Counted from the stretch's first letter, positions 26,294 to 34,997 are shown. The stretch is DNA of 64,000 nt from Streptomyces liliiviolaceus (GCF_018070025.1 NZ_JAGPYQ010000001.1:2046001-2110000); one strand, 5' to 3'. Numbers and translations are program-made. Notes: generated by a model from the letters alone, not told the origin.

Positions 26294-27682
26294 CTACCTT
26301 CCCGCCAGTGAGGCGTCGGGGCCGGTCACGTCGATGTCGTCGCCCCCGAAGAGGCCGATGAAGCTCTTGGTGTCGGAGGTCGCCCCCGTTCCCGTCGCCC
26401 CGAGCGCCCACGAGTTGTACTGCATGGCCTGCTTGAACGCGTCGGGCGTACCGATGATGCTCAGGTCCGACGGGTCGATGTTCTTGATCCGGGAGAGCTC
26501 GTCGACCATTCCCGGGCCCACGTACATGCTGGCCAGGCCACGCGCACCGCCCGCGCGCCAGGCGTCACGGACGGCGGAGACGTTGTCGCCGACCTTGAGC
26601 AGGTCCCGCCAGTTGCCCCGGATCGTGCCGAGGTCGTCGGCGAAGGAGGTGCCGAGGCCCCTGAAGGCGGCTCCGAGGCCCACGTTGGGCGCGGCGGCCG
26701 ACGCGGTCGCTCCGGCGCGCGCACCGACCATCTCGACGACCAGCGCGCGCCGCGCGGCCGCGTTGAGACCGGGGTTCCAGCCGCGTACGTACTGGGCCGC
26801 CGCGGTCCACACACGGCTGCGGCCGGCCGTGGCGGCGAGTTTGGCGCCGGCGGAGAAGACCCGGCCGATGCCGAAGGTCGCGAGGCCCAGTACGTCCATG
26901 GCGACGTCGCCCCACGATCCGTCGCCGTTGATGGCGAGGAGCAGATGACAGACCAGGGAGATGGCGGTCGCGATCAGTGCGATGGTGCCGAGGACACCTG
27001 CGATCGCCTGCCCGATGACCGGGATCCAGCCGACCAGGAGCGCCACCAGCCCGCAGACGGCCGCGACGGCTCCCGCGATGTCGGCGACGATCTTCAGGGT
27101 GTCGCGCAGCTCGTCCAGCCAGGAGTCGTTGAGGTCGTCGCCCTCGGTGATCTGGTGGATGCGTTTGGCGGCGGTGTTGCCCGCCGTGTCGTGACGGGTC
27201 TTGAGCGGGGCGAGTTTGTCGCGCAGGCCGTCGAGGTCGCCCTGCAGATCCGTCACTGCTCCGTCGAGCTTCTTCTGCCCGGCCTCGTCGGTGTCCTTGG
27301 GCGGGGTGTCGGCCTTCGACCTGGCGGTCGTCAGGTCTCCGCTCTTCGTCTCGGCCTGTCCGAGGAGCCGGTCCGCGTCCTCCTGGATCTCCTCAAGGGC
27401 CGTGTGGTACTCCTTCAGCGCGATACCGGCTTCCTCGTACCGCTTGTGCGCCTTGCTCACCGTCTTCGCGGTGTCGTCGGCCTTCTCGGCGAACTCCCGG
27501 CCCGCCTTGGAGTCCCAGCTCTTCTGGTCGCCGAGGCGGCGCAGCGCGGCGGCGGAGTCCGAGATCGTCTTCGCGGTGGCGGTGAAGCGCTTGGCGAGCG
27601 CCTTGAGGTCGTCCACGTCGCCGGGCACCGGGTCCCCGCTCTCGCCCAGCGCCTCCCAGCGGTGGTCGGCGGGGCGCGTCAC
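26294..27682 (-). CDS. Putative T7SS-secreted protein with hydrophobic hairpin (2 of 3)
   Basis: 462 residues. The N-terminal domain (about 1-95, WEALGESGDPVPGDVDDLKA...SWDSKAGREF) parallels that of the protein at 22320, as does the hydrophobic segment near 193-240 (LVGWIPVIGQAIAGVLGTIA differs by two residues from its counterpart). The C-terminus differs (SDLSIIGTPDAFKQAMQ, then a Gly/Asp-rich end), giving a conserved-front, variable-end layout. No enzyme motif was recognised. GTG start at 27682 overlaps the stop of the helical partner gene (GTGA), so the two are translationally coupled. GC is normal for the genome, unlike copy 1. Confidence 0.72.
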   Translation of the reverse strand: MTRPADHRWEALGESGDPVPGDVDDLKALAKRFTATAKTISDSAAALRRLGDQKSWDSKAGREFAEKADDTAKTVSKAHKRYEEAGIALKEYHTALEEIQEDADRLLGQAETKSGDLTTARSKADTPPKDTDEAGQKKLDGAVTDLQGDLDGLRDKLAPLKTRHDTAGNTAAKRIHQITEGDDLNDSWLDELRDTLKIVADIAGAVAAVCGLVALLVGWIPVIGQAIAGVLGTIALIATAISLVCHLLLAINGDGSWGDVAMDVLGLATFGIGRVFSAGAKLAATAGRSRVWTAAAQYVRGWNPGLNAAARRALVVEMVGARAGATASAAAPNVGLGAAFRGLGTSFADDLGTIRGNWRDLLKVGDNVSAVRDAWRAGGARGLASMYVGPGMVDELSRIKNIDPSDLSIIGTPDAFKQAMQYNSWALGATGTGATSDTKSFIGLFGGDDIDVTGPDASLAGR

Positions 27683-27981
27683 TTCTTGTCCTTGCCGATG
27701 AGGGCTTTGTAGAGCTGATCGTCGATCTCGGTGTACGCCTCGCCCGCCGTCTTGGCCACCTCGCCGAGCCCCTTGATCTCCTCGATCATCTTCTCGCGGT
27801 TGTCGTTCCAGCCGTCGGAGAACTCCTGCAGCCGTTCCTGCAGCAGTTTGTGGCCGACGGTCCGGCGGTCGTACGCGTCCAGGAGCTTGTCGAGCCCCTC
27901 GAACTCCGTGGCCACCGACCGCAGTCCCACGCCTGCCGTGTGCAGATCGTCGGTGGAGACTCTGAGCCGCTCGTCACCCAT
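27679..27981 (-). CDS. WXG100-like small helical partner protein
   Basis: 100 residues, helical and charged. Central FSDGWNDNREKM provides the turn tryptophan without a strict WxG, and AYTEIDDQL near the end has YxxxD. It precedes and overlaps by 4 bp the long protein at 26294, the same order as 21991/22320 and 33550/32267. Its FxDxW and YxxxD segments are close to those of the 21991 and 49383 proteins. Probable co-secreted or chaperone partner. Confidence 0.78.
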   Translation of the reverse strand: MGDERLRVSTDDLHTAGVGLRSVATEFEGLDKLLDAYDRRTVGHKLLQERLQEFSDGWNDNREKMIEEIKGLGEVAKTAGEAYTEIDDQLYKALIGKDKK

Positions 27982-28022
27982 CCGTGCTACCCCCGTGCTT
28001 CCACTGTTTTGCCAGGTGTTTT

Positions 28023-28058
28023 GCCTGCTGATTCGCCTGCTGATTCGCCTGCTGTTCT
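28023..28058. repeat. 12-bp tandem repeat between small T7SS genes
   Basis: GCCTGCTGATTC occurs twice in tandem (28023 and 28035) and is followed by the variant GCCTGCTGTTCT (28047). It lies between the start of the helical partner gene and the end of a family B gene, upstream of the partner gene on the minus strand. Confidence 0.8.
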
Positions 28059-28059
28059 G

Positions 28060-28725
28060 TCAGGCCTTTTTCTGCCAGCGCAGAGTACTGGCGACCGCGT
28101 CGAAGAGTTCCGCCATCGCGTCGGCGATCGGCTCCAACGGGGTGCTGAACGTCAGCATGAGCACCTCGTCCCGGTCCGGTACGGGGACGAAGTACTCCAC
28201 GACGGTGTCCTCGAACTCGGAGCCGAGCCGCCGCGCTTCCCGGGTCCGTTCCGTACGCCGCCGACGGACGGCCCGCCCGGCGGCCGGCAGGCGCACCTGG
28301 GAGGTCTCGCCCTTGTCGGACAGCGCCGAGACCGTGTCGAGGGCGTCGAACCGCCGCTGCAGGCGCGAGATCAGTAGGGAGGCCGACAGCGGAATCCCCG
28401 CCGCCTCCAGGAACGACAGGTAGAGCACCACTCCGCCCTGCTCGACGCCCGCCTCGGCCGCGCCCAGCAGCTGCTCCTGCGCCTGCCGCCGAAGCGCGGG
28501 CTGGTCGTCCACGCCCGCGAACTGCCTTTTGACCAGTGCGCTCACGGACGCTTCCCGACGGTCCTCGGGCTGGAGCGGGATGCGATACCAGTCCTCGGGC
28601 GTGATGAGCCCGAAGACGTTCTCACTCCCGGCGGCTTCGTTGCCGTCGTCGCTCCCGGGATTCTCTGCGCTGTCGGGGCTCTCGGCGCTCACGGCACTCC
28701 GGCTGGACGGCGGGGTCTGCTGCAT
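28060..28725 (-). CDS. Family B protein (PsbP/Mog1-like pattern)
   Basis: 221 residues from ATG 28725, preferred over an upstream ATG at 28791 because a promoter-like TAGCGT lies 8 bases before it and the extra residues would cover the promoter motif at 28757-28770. After a Ser/Asp/Glu-rich 35-residue lead come FGLITPEDWYRIPLQPED and, at the end, PIADAMAELFDAVASTLRW, nearly matching the 24317 protein. No signal peptide. It heads the minus-strand unit carrying the helical partner and long substrate-like protein, so it is likely part of module 2. Confidence 0.66.
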   Translation of the reverse strand: MQQTPPSSRSAVSAESPDSAENPGSDDGNEAAGSENVFGLITPEDWYRIPLQPEDRREASVSALVKRQFAGVDDQPALRRQAQEQLLGAAEAGVEQGGVVLYLSFLEAAGIPLSASLLISRLQRRFDALDTVSALSDKGETSQVRLPAAGRAVRRRRTERTREARRLGSEFEDTVVEYFVPVPDRDEVLMLTFSTPLEPIADAMAELFDAVASTLRWQKKA

Positions 28726-28731
28726 GCCGAC

Positions 28732-28780
28732 CGACGCTAGCCGTGGGGGGTGTGTTTTCGCCACAGCGAACTTTCCCGCG
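28732..28780 (-). promoter_or_regulatory. Promoter region with TTCGC-N4-GCGAA palindrome (copy A)
   Basis: On the minus strand, a TTCGC-N4-GCGAA palindrome (28757-28770) is followed by a conserved CCACGG and a TAGCGT -10-like box 8 bases before the ATG. The same elements with the same spacing occur at 35.7 kb upstream of the lipoprotein gene. The mRNA may be leaderless. Confidence 0.6.
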
Positions 28781-28797
28781 AGGAACCGCATAACGGC

Positions 28798-29424
28798 TCA
28801 ATTCGGACTGGCAGGGCTGGTGGGGCTGGTGGGGCTGGGATCACCGTTCCGCGTACGCCGCCCGTCGAGGACCATGGCCACGGTGATCCACAGCGCGGCC
28901 GTGACGACAGTCGCCACCAACCCGACGGCCCACAGCCACGGCTGGGTACGGAAGGTCCAACTGGGCGGACTCGATACCCCGCGGCCCCACTTGCCCGTGT
29001 CCTGGGCGACGAAGATCAGCGATACGAGTTGCAGCATCACCGCTCCGCACGCGACGGCCAGCAGCGTGCGGCCGATCGAGCGGGCGGTGTGAGCCTTCCA
29101 GAACTGCCTGTTCAGCGGGGAGAGGGCCTTGATGAAGAGCACCAGGACGCAGGGCACGAGCGCTCCCATGAACACTGCGAAGCCGTACGTACCGCCCGGC
29201 CACTCGTCGGCGGCCCACTTTCATGTGTCGTCGCCCCAGTAACCGCTCGAAAGGGCGAGCAGGACGAACACGGCGGTGCAGGAGAGGAACACGAGGCACC
29301 CGAACAGTGTGCTGCTCTTGCCGGATCCCTTTTCCTCGCGCACCGACCTGCTGCCGGGGCGGTGTTCGTACTGCAGCGAGGCGGCGGCCGCTCTGCGTCG
29401 GCGGGGTTTGGCGGATCCTGCCAT
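28798..29424 (-). pseudogene. Membrane protein gene split by an in-frame TGA
   Basis: Read through, the frame gives about 208 residues: a basic Ala/Arg-rich start, a first membrane helix (LFGCLVFLSCTAVFVLLALS), then GYWGDDT-stop-KWAADEWPGG, three more hydrophobic segments and a Ser/Pro tail. The stop is TGA at 29221-29223, exactly where TGG (Trp) would continue the sequence in a Trp-rich stretch. No convincing ribosome site precedes the downstream ATG at 29175. A nonsense mutation or a base-call error is the simplest reading; two separate small membrane proteins is the alternative. It is in the T7SS locus, between family B and family A genes. Confidence 0.6.
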
Positions 29425-29471
29425 CTTGTTTCCCCCTGGATTGAATTCGTTGGAGAAGCGTCCTTGGAGGC

Positions 29472-30362
29472 TTACAAGTCGCCGGGAGCCGGTTCCGCCG
29501 CCTCTCCGGAGGCGTCCATCAGGATCGTTGACGTACTGAATACACCTTTTCCGGCTTTGGAGCGGGTTGGGACTTCGACGAGGACGATGCCGCTGGGCAG
29601 CCTGATGTACACGGGCGGGTGTGCGGTGCCGCGCAGGTGCGCCACGAATCGTGAGACCCGCTGGCGCTGTGCTTCCGTCAGGGCGCTTTCGGGTAGCGCC
29701 TCCATTTTTCCGCTGAGGATTCCGGCGAGTTTTTCGGCGCTTGTCGGGTTGCCGGTGAAGAGGCGGATCCAGGACTGGTCGGCGAAGGTGATGCGCACAT
29801 CCGCGTTGATCTCGCTGAACGTCATCTGCCGGGCCGCGGTGACGGATTCCCGCGGAAAATCGCCCAGCACCTCGGCCTCGTCAGAAGCGCCGCTTCGGAC
29901 GCCGAGGATGAGCAGTCGCCTGTTGGTCAGAACGAGATGTGTGCTGTATCCGTCCGGGCGGCGGCCGGGGTCCAGTTGCCACGGCACCGTACGTGCGAGG
30001 GTGCCGGGGGCGGCCCACAGCACGGGGAAGTCGTGGACCTCATTCTCCGGTTCCTCGGGTTCTCCTTGCCCGGACACGCCGCCGAACGGTGAACCCAGGG
30101 CTCCACCGATGTTGGCTACGAGGTTTGCAATGGCAGGGATGACGGTGAGGAAGCCACGGCCGGCACGCCGGGCGGTCCGGGCGCCCGCCGTACAGGGGGT
30201 GAAGACTGGGCCGGTGGGCCATCCCGTCAGCTCATTCTGGATGTCGTTGCGCTCGGTGTCCCGGAACCATCTGCTGCCGGACACCGCGGGTGACACACCG
30301 CTGGCGAACTTGACGGGGATACGGAAAAGAAGGTCTTCGTCGGGGGCGACATGCCAGTCCAT
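29472..30362 (-). CDS. Family A protein: PH/GRAM-like, membrane-associated (1 of 3)
   Basis: 296 residues from ATG 30362 (AGGAGAG upstream). N-terminal DWHVAPDEDLLFRIPVKFAS and SRWFRDTERNDIQNELTGWP define a conserved block shared with the proteins at 31267 and 38471. A hydrophobic stretch (TVIPAIANLVANIGGALGSP) follows, then VPWQLDPGRRPDGYSTH and VLTNRRLLILGV...FPRESVTAA...VRITFADQSWIRLF, the pattern of a bacterial PH or GRAM-like domain. No signal peptide or enzyme motif. Its role is unknown; a membrane-surface component of the secretion locus is inferred from position and copy number. Confidence 0.62.
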   Translation of the reverse strand: MDWHVAPDEDLLFRIPVKFASGVSPAVSGSRWFRDTERNDIQNELTGWPTGPVFTPCTAGARTARRAGRGFLTVIPAIANLVANIGGALGSPFGGVSGQGEPEEPENEVHDFPVLWAAPGTLARTVPWQLDPGRRPDGYSTHLVLTNRRLLILGVRSGASDEAEVLGDFPRESVTAARQMTFSEINADVRITFADQSWIRLFTGNPTSAEKLAGILSGKMEALPESALTEAQRQRVSRFVAHLRGTAHPPVYIRLPSGIVLVEVPTRSKAGKGVFSTSTILMDASGEAAEPAPGDL

Positions 30363-30486
30363 CAGTGCGTCTCTCCTGCGTTGTCCCACAGTTCCGTGGA
30401 TGAACTTTCGAAAATCTCGGAAAGAGGCCCGACGGAGACTGCGACGTAACTGAATCGGGTGGTGACGAGACCTACCGCCTCACCGC

Positions 30487-31227
30487 TCAGCCTGCTTCAA
30501 CCGCGCTCCCCGGTGAATCCGCGAGCGGATCCGTGAAGGACACTGTCCGGAGCACGGCCCCCATCAGGTCGCAGAACTCCGCCCAGTAGTCCGTGGACGC
30601 CGTGTGGAGTGTGAAGACCGCAGTGAAGGGACCTGTGGGGAAAGGAACATGGACCTGGATCTGTCCCGTGAGGAGATCCACCGGCTCTCCGCTCTCTGTC
30701 AGTTCCGGCTTGATCTTGTACTCGCGCAGAGTTACGCAGGACACAGCAGGTCCACACGGCAGGTCGAGCCAACGGGCGTCGTTATGCGGGTCACCGGAGA
30801 GAATCGCGAGAATGCCCTGGGCCACGACATCGGTGTCGTCACTGTCCTGGTCCGTGGGTACCGCCGCGACAGTGAGGGCACACTGGGCGACACCGGCCGA
30901 GCCCTCGTGCCTGATCACCTCGGCGTCCGGCTCCTCGCTGTCTTCCTCCACCGTGGAGAACAGCCCCATCGCCGAGTACGAGATTCCTGTACCGGCCATG
31001 AGTTCGGCCATCGCCGCATAGTAGGGAGCGGCGGGCTCCCAGATGTTCTCGTTGCCGCGGGAATAGAGCTCCCGGACGAAGGAATGGGAGAGTTCGGCCC
31101 GCTCTTCGGGAGTGGCGGCGAGGGGGAGGGCGAAAAAACCTTCCGGTGCCAGGAACCAGATGGGTGGGGGTTCCTGGGCGTCGGAAGTACCGGGAAGGAT
31201 GTCGGCGGGGCCGCTGGGCTGGGTCAT
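30487..31227 (-). CDS. Family B-like protein (PsbP/Mog1-like pattern)
   Basis: 246 residues from ATG 31227; a TTG at 31251 is the alternative start. IWFLAPEGFFALPLAATPEERAEL parallels the IVPDGW and ITPEDW openings of other members, and the end (FTAVFTLHTASTDYWAEFCD, then LMGAVLRTVSF) fits the closing helix and strand. It contains an acidic middle (SEEPDAEV, DQDSDDTDV). No signal peptide. It lies between two family A genes in a minus-strand run; the gap to the upstream family A gene is about 40 bp, so they may be co-transcribed. Confidence 0.58.
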   Translation of the reverse strand: MTQPSGPADILPGTSDAQEPPPIWFLAPEGFFALPLAATPEERAELSHSFVRELYSRGNENIWEPAAPYYAAMAELMAGTGISYSAMGLFSTVEEDSEEPDAEVIRHEGSAGVAQCALTVAAVPTDQDSDDTDVVAQGILAILSGDPHNDARWLDLPCGPAVSCVTLREYKIKPELTESGEPVDLLTGQIQVHVPFPTGPFTAVFTLHTASTDYWAEFCDLMGAVLRTVSFTDPLADSPGSAVEAG

Positions 31228-31266
31228 ACGGGGCGAGGCCGTTCTGTTCAAGTACGCAGGTGAGGG

Positions 31267-32181
31267 TCAGAAGTCTTCCGGGTGGTATTCCTCGGTATTC
31301 AGTTTCTTGCCGTCGGAATCCATGCTCAGAGAGCGACTGCCCGCGCCGAAAAGGGAAGTGAGCTCGCTGGGCACCAGAGCCTCGGCCCTGAAGTGACCAC
31401 AGGGCCGACGAGTCACCACGGGCGTCCCGATGTCCGGCGCATGGGCAGTAGCCAAGAAGTCCTCGACAGCGCTGCGCTGAGCTGGTGTCAGGGCGTCCAG
31501 CGGGATCACTTCGAGAGGGCGCCGAAGATACCGAGTGAGTCTGGCCCGCTGGAAGCTGCTCAGCCTGCACCACGAGGCGTCCGTGAAAGTGATCTTTACA
31601 TCGTGCCCGTCCTTGAAGTCCCGGTGCTCCACCCCGCTGATCGCGGACAGAGGCGTCTCCCAGAGAACTTCGTCCTCAATGATTTTGTCGTTCTTCTTCA
31701 GGTGAGGAAGGCCCACGATGACCAGTCGGCGGTCCGTGACAATCGCGTGCGTCCGGTAGTGCTTCTCGTCAGATCGGCCGGGATCCAGCTGCCAGGGCAA
31801 TGTGCGGGCCGTCGTGCCGAGAGCGGCCCACATGACCGGAAAGTCCTCGACCTCGTTCTCGTGGTCGTCCGGCGTGTCCTTCCCGGAGTCGGGGCCGGAG
31901 CTGCCGCTGACGTTTCCGCCGGCGGAGCTGAGCACTGCCATGACGGCGACACCCAGAGCTGTTGCCGCGCCCTTGACGCCGATGCGCCCGATCGACTCGC
32001 CCGTTGAGCGGGGCACGTACACCGGACCCTCTGGCCAACCGGGCAACTCGCCCTGGATGTCTTTGCGGTCGGTGTCGCGGAACCAGCGCATGCCTTTGAC
32101 GCGCGTGGCCGCACCGGACGCAAAGGTGACCGAAGAACGACTGAGGAGTGTCTCATCCGGTTCTGGCTGCCAGACGTTCAT
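31267..32181 (-). CDS. Family A protein: PH/GRAM-like, membrane-associated (2 of 3)
   Basis: 304 residues from ATG 32181, where the family start NVWQPEPDETLL begins; the frame is open upstream without support. It shares FASGAATRVKGMRWFRDTD, the IQGELPGWP block, a hydrophobic segment (GAATALGVAVMAVLSSAGG) and the PH-like part (HAIVTDRRLVIVGLP, then VLWETPLSAISGVE and VKITFTDASWCRLSSF). It is closer to the 38471 copy than to the 29472 copy. No catalytic motif visible. It lies downstream of the third long substrate-like protein. Confidence 0.65.
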   Translation of the reverse strand: MNVWQPEPDETLLSRSSVTFASGAATRVKGMRWFRDTDRKDIQGELPGWPEGPVYVPRSTGESIGRIGVKGAATALGVAVMAVLSSAGGNVSGSSGPDSGKDTPDDHENEVEDFPVMWAALGTTARTLPWQLDPGRSDEKHYRTHAIVTDRRLVIVGLPHLKKNDKIIEDEVLWETPLSAISGVEHRDFKDGHDVKITFTDASWCRLSSFQRARLTRYLRRPLEVIPLDALTPAQRSAVEDFLATAHAPDIGTPVVTRRPCGHFRAEALVPSELTSLFGAGSRSLSMDSDGKKLNTEEYHPEDF

Positions 32182-32266
32182 GTTCGTACGCGCCCTCTCA
32201 CCTGGCTTGCTCGGCGAAACTGAGTCCGCTGTCCTGTGGGCCACTCTGCCATCCGCCGCAGGCGGC

Positions 32267-33547
32267 TCATCCACCCGAGGCTGATTTCTCGAACTGGTCA
32301 CCGGGGAAGAGAGCCTCGCCGACATGCTGATGGATACTGGTGACCTTGGGCAAGATTTTCGCTCCGGCATCGATCGCGATTCCGGCGCCCAGCGGATTGA
32401 TCGCCACTCCGGGCAGCAGGTTGAGTCCCTTGGAACCGAGCCACTGCCCCTCGTGATAGCCCGCGGCGGCAAGGCCCCCCATGCGGGATTTCAAACCGCT
32501 GGTCGCATGTTCGACTTTCCATACGTCGCCGGATTTTCCGCCGATCTTGATCAGACCGGCTTTGCCGAGACCGTGTTCAAGGCCCCGCGAGTTCTTGCCG
32601 AAAGCCATCAGGATGCGCGAGCTGCCGATTTCAGTGTATTGAAATCCCTTGCCGAGAGCGCCGGCGACTTCCACGGCTTTGGAGCCACCGACCACTTTGA
32701 TGCCCTTGCTGAACATGCCGATACCCGGCATCATCCCCACCGCGTCGAGCCCCATTTGCATCCAGCTCACATCTGCACCGCCCCACTTGGCCAGCCCGTG
32801 GGCCGCCAACGCCAGGCCACTCGCGATGAGTGCCGCAGTACCGAAGATCGCCGCGAGCGGAGGGAAGGGAAGCGTGATGATGGCGAGCAGTCCCAGAACC
32901 GCGCTCAGGTCGCTCAGTAGGTCGCCGATCAGTTTGATCATGTCGGCGTGGTCCTTGACCCACTGACCGGTGGCGTCCCAAGCGTCGGCGACCCCCTTCG
33001 TGAGCTTGTCCCAGAAGCCCGGCTCGTCCGGGGCGATGTCGCCCGCCTTGTCGAGTTCCTTGCTGATCGCGCCGGCGGCCCGCTTGTAGCGGTCCTCCAG
33101 GTCGTGGACCTTGCCCGTGACCTCGTCGACCGCGCCGGAGGCCTTGCCCAGGTCCTCGCTGCCCTTGCCGTCGCCCTTCGCGTCGGCCTTCTGCTGGGCC
33201 GTCTCGCGTGCCTCCAGCTTCTCGCCGGCCGACTTCTCCAGGCGGTTCGCCTCGTCCTGGAAGTCCTGGAGTTCGTTCGCCCACCGGTGCAGGGCGCGCG
33301 AGGCCTTGTCGAAGGAGTCGTGGCTCTTGCTGATGAGCGGCGTGACGTCCTGGCCGACGTACTCGGTGAAGGCGACCGCGGTCTTGCCCTTCCAAGCCCC
33401 CGCCTCGATCCGCTCCAACTCCCGCAGAGTCGTGCTCAGATCGCTTGCCAGGCCCCCGAGCTTCTTCGCGAGGTCCCGGGTGTCGTCGACGTCTCCCGGC
33501 GTCGGATCCCAGCCTATGTGGGGGAAGGCGGGTCGCTTGCCGGCCAC
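32267..33547 (-). CDS. Putative T7SS-secreted protein with hydrophobic segment (3 of 3)
   Basis: 426 residues. The N-terminal signal-like domain (IGWDPTPGDVDDTRDLAKKL...EAGAWKGKTAVAF) has a true WxG (WKG). A coiled-coil follows, rich in Lys/Glu/Ala (about 95-190), then a hydrophobic region at about 205-245 (AIITLPFPPLAAIFGTAALI), less similar than in copies 1 and 2. The C-terminus (EHATSGLKSRMGGLAAAG...ALFPGDQFEKSASGG) is unlike theirs. GTG 33547 lies 2 bp after the stop of its helical partner gene. No enzyme motif was found. The start of the protein matches T7SS-signal type sequences better than LXG. Confidence 0.7.
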   Translation of the reverse strand: MAGKRPAFPHIGWDPTPGDVDDTRDLAKKLGGLASDLSTTLRELERIEAGAWKGKTAVAFTEYVGQDVTPLISKSHDSFDKASRALHRWANELQDFQDEANRLEKSAGEKLEARETAQQKADAKGDGKGSEDLGKASGAVDEVTGKVHDLEDRYKRAAGAISKELDKAGDIAPDEPGFWDKLTKGVADAWDATGQWVKDHADMIKLIGDLLSDLSAVLGLLAIITLPFPPLAAIFGTAALIASGLALAAHGLAKWGGADVSWMQMGLDAVGMMPGIGMFSKGIKVVGGSKAVEVAGALGKGFQYTEIGSSRILMAFGKNSRGLEHGLGKAGLIKIGGKSGDVWKVEHATSGLKSRMGGLAAAGYHEGQWLGSKGLNLLPGVAINPLGAGIAIDAGAKILPKVTSIHQHVGEALFPGDQFEKSASGG

Positions 33548-33549
33548 GT

Positions 33550-33849
33550 CTACTTGTCCTTCTTCTTCGTCTTGAGGGACTCGGCGAGGTCGTGGTCGAG
33601 CTTGCCGAACTCCTCGCCGATCTTGTTGATCATCTTCACGGCGCCCTGGGTGTGCTTGCCGAGCTGCTTGATGCCGTACCCCCAGTCGTCGGCGAACTCG
33701 TGCACGTCCTCGATGAGCCCGCTCTCGCCGACCGAGGAGCCGTCGGCCCCGCGGAGCGTGCGGCGCGCGCTGTCCATCCGGTCGCTGATCGTCGAGAAAG
33801 TCTTCTTCAGATCCTCGAAGACGGTGTCCTCAAGGCGCAGGTCACTCAT
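33550..33849 (-). CDS. WXG100-like small helical partner protein
   Basis: 99 residues, helical. FADDWGYGI at the turn carries tryptophan and a nearby Gly, and EFGKLDHDL near the end has Phe where Tyr is expected in YxxxD. It ends in a Lys-rich tail. It directly precedes the long protein at 32267. Same module order as at 21991 and 27679. Likely partner/chaperone of that protein. Confidence 0.76.
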   Translation of the reverse strand: MSDLRLEDTVFEDLKKTFSTISDRMDSARRTLRGADGSSVGESGLIEDVHEFADDWGYGIKQLGKHTQGAVKMINKIGEEFGKLDHDLAESLKTKKKDK

Positions 33850-33911
33850 GGGTACTCATAGCCCTTCACAGCCACTCATGTGGGGATGGACGGTCGGGCG
33901 GGGGAAGAGAG

Positions 33912-34997
33912 TCAGCGGTTCACCGACTGGATCTCCTCCACCGTGATGTTCTGCGTGGCCTCGATCGTGCCGTCCGGCATGCCGACCGCTCCCGCCTGGC
34001 CGGTGCCCGTCCAGCTGATCTCCCAGGTGAGGGCTGCCTTGAGGGGGAGCGTCTCGCCACCGGAGGAGCGGCGGTAGATGATCCCGCAGGGCGGTGTCTC
34101 CCCGGCCTTGCCCTTGGCGTAGGGCTCGCCGATCCTGCCGTCGACTATGGGGCAGCCGCCGTCGGCCGGGATCGTCGTCGCGTCCGCCGTACCCGGGCTG
34201 AGCGTCAGCGACTTCGGCTTCGCCGTCGTGGTCGCCTGGATGTTGAAGCCGGGGACGTTGATCGCGGCCGTCGCCTGGACCTCGTCGAACACCGCCTCGT
34301 CCAGCCACGCCCACGTCGGCAGATTCACCTTGGTGATCGCCTCAGGGGCGAGCGTCACCTTGGTGCCGGGCAGTTCCATGTGCTGGTACGCGAGTGCCGC
34401 CAGCATCTCCGGAGTGATGGCCTCCTCGTACTGCGGCGGCGGGGCCTCGCCGTTGTCGACCCAGAAGGGCAGGTCGCTGCACGAGGTGCGCTTGAGGTAG
34501 TCCGGCTCGTTCGGGTTCTCGACGCCGGCCCAGAACATCCCCTCGCCGTCCTTGTCGACGTTGTAGTCCTTGTAGCCGGGGGTGTCGGTCCAGCCGTAGT
34601 CGTCCTCGTAGTGGCGTTGCGTCTCACCGAGCGCCGCGCCCGCGTGACCGGTCATGCCGGGCTTGCCCATCTCGGTCTTGAGGTTCTCGGACATCTCCTT
34701 CTTGAAGTCCTTCGCACCCAGGTACGGGGCGTACCAGCAGGAAGGGGGCGTCCAGTTGACGTCGGCGGACGATACGTTGCCGGTGCCGCCGCTCTTGGTC
34801 ACGGCTCCGGAGAACTGGACGCTGGCGGCGGCGTAGATGCCAGTGGAGTCCTTCCCGCCTTTTTCATCGGCGCTGGCGCCGGTGCCATCGCGGGGTCCTC
34901 CCGCCGCATGGGCCGGTGCCGCGAGGACAAGAGTGCCAAAGACCAGAGTCAAGGCCGTCGAACTGATGCCGAGGGATGTGCGCCGCGCTGCGTTCAC
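33912..34997 (-). CDS. Secreted protein with Sec signal peptide, T7SS-locus associated
   Basis: 361 residues from GTG 34997, which overlaps the lipoprotein stop codon (GTGA). An N-terminal basic patch and hydrophobic core (TALTLVFGTLVLAAPAHA) form a signal peptide with an AHA-type cleavage site. The mature protein is rich in Trp, Tyr, Pro and charged residues and contains at least four Cys (SCWYAPYL, TSCSDLPFW, GGCPIVDG, PPCGIIYRR), probably disulfide-linked outside the cell. No enzymatic motif recognised. Coupled with the lipoprotein gene upstream, it may be a surface or cell-wall component of the secretion locus. Confidence 0.8.
   Translation of the reverse strand: MNAARRTSLGISSTALTLVFGTLVLAAPAHAAGGPRDGTGASADEKGGKDSTGIYAAASVQFSGAVTKSGGTGNVSSADVNWTPPSCWYAPYLGAKDFKKEMSENLKTEMGKPGMTGHAGAALGETQRHYEDDYGWTDTPGYKDYNVDKDGEGMFWAGVENPNEPDYLKRTSCSDLPFWVDNGEAPPPQYEEAITPEMLAALAYQHMELPGTKVTLAPEAITKVNLPTWAWLDEAVFDEVQATAAINVPGFNIQATTTAKPKSLTLSPGTADATTIPADGGCPIVDGRIGEPYAKGKAGETPPCGIIYRRSSGGETLPLKAALTWEISWTGTGQAGAVGMPDGTIEATQNITVEEIQSVNR

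Noticed and set aside
28023..28058. CRISPR-like array
   Set aside because: Units are contiguous 12-mers without spacers; no cas gene is in the window.
29221..29223. Selenocysteine at the TGA
   Set aside because: No SECIS-like hairpin stands out, no Sec partner is known in such a membrane protein, and a Trp codon change is simpler.
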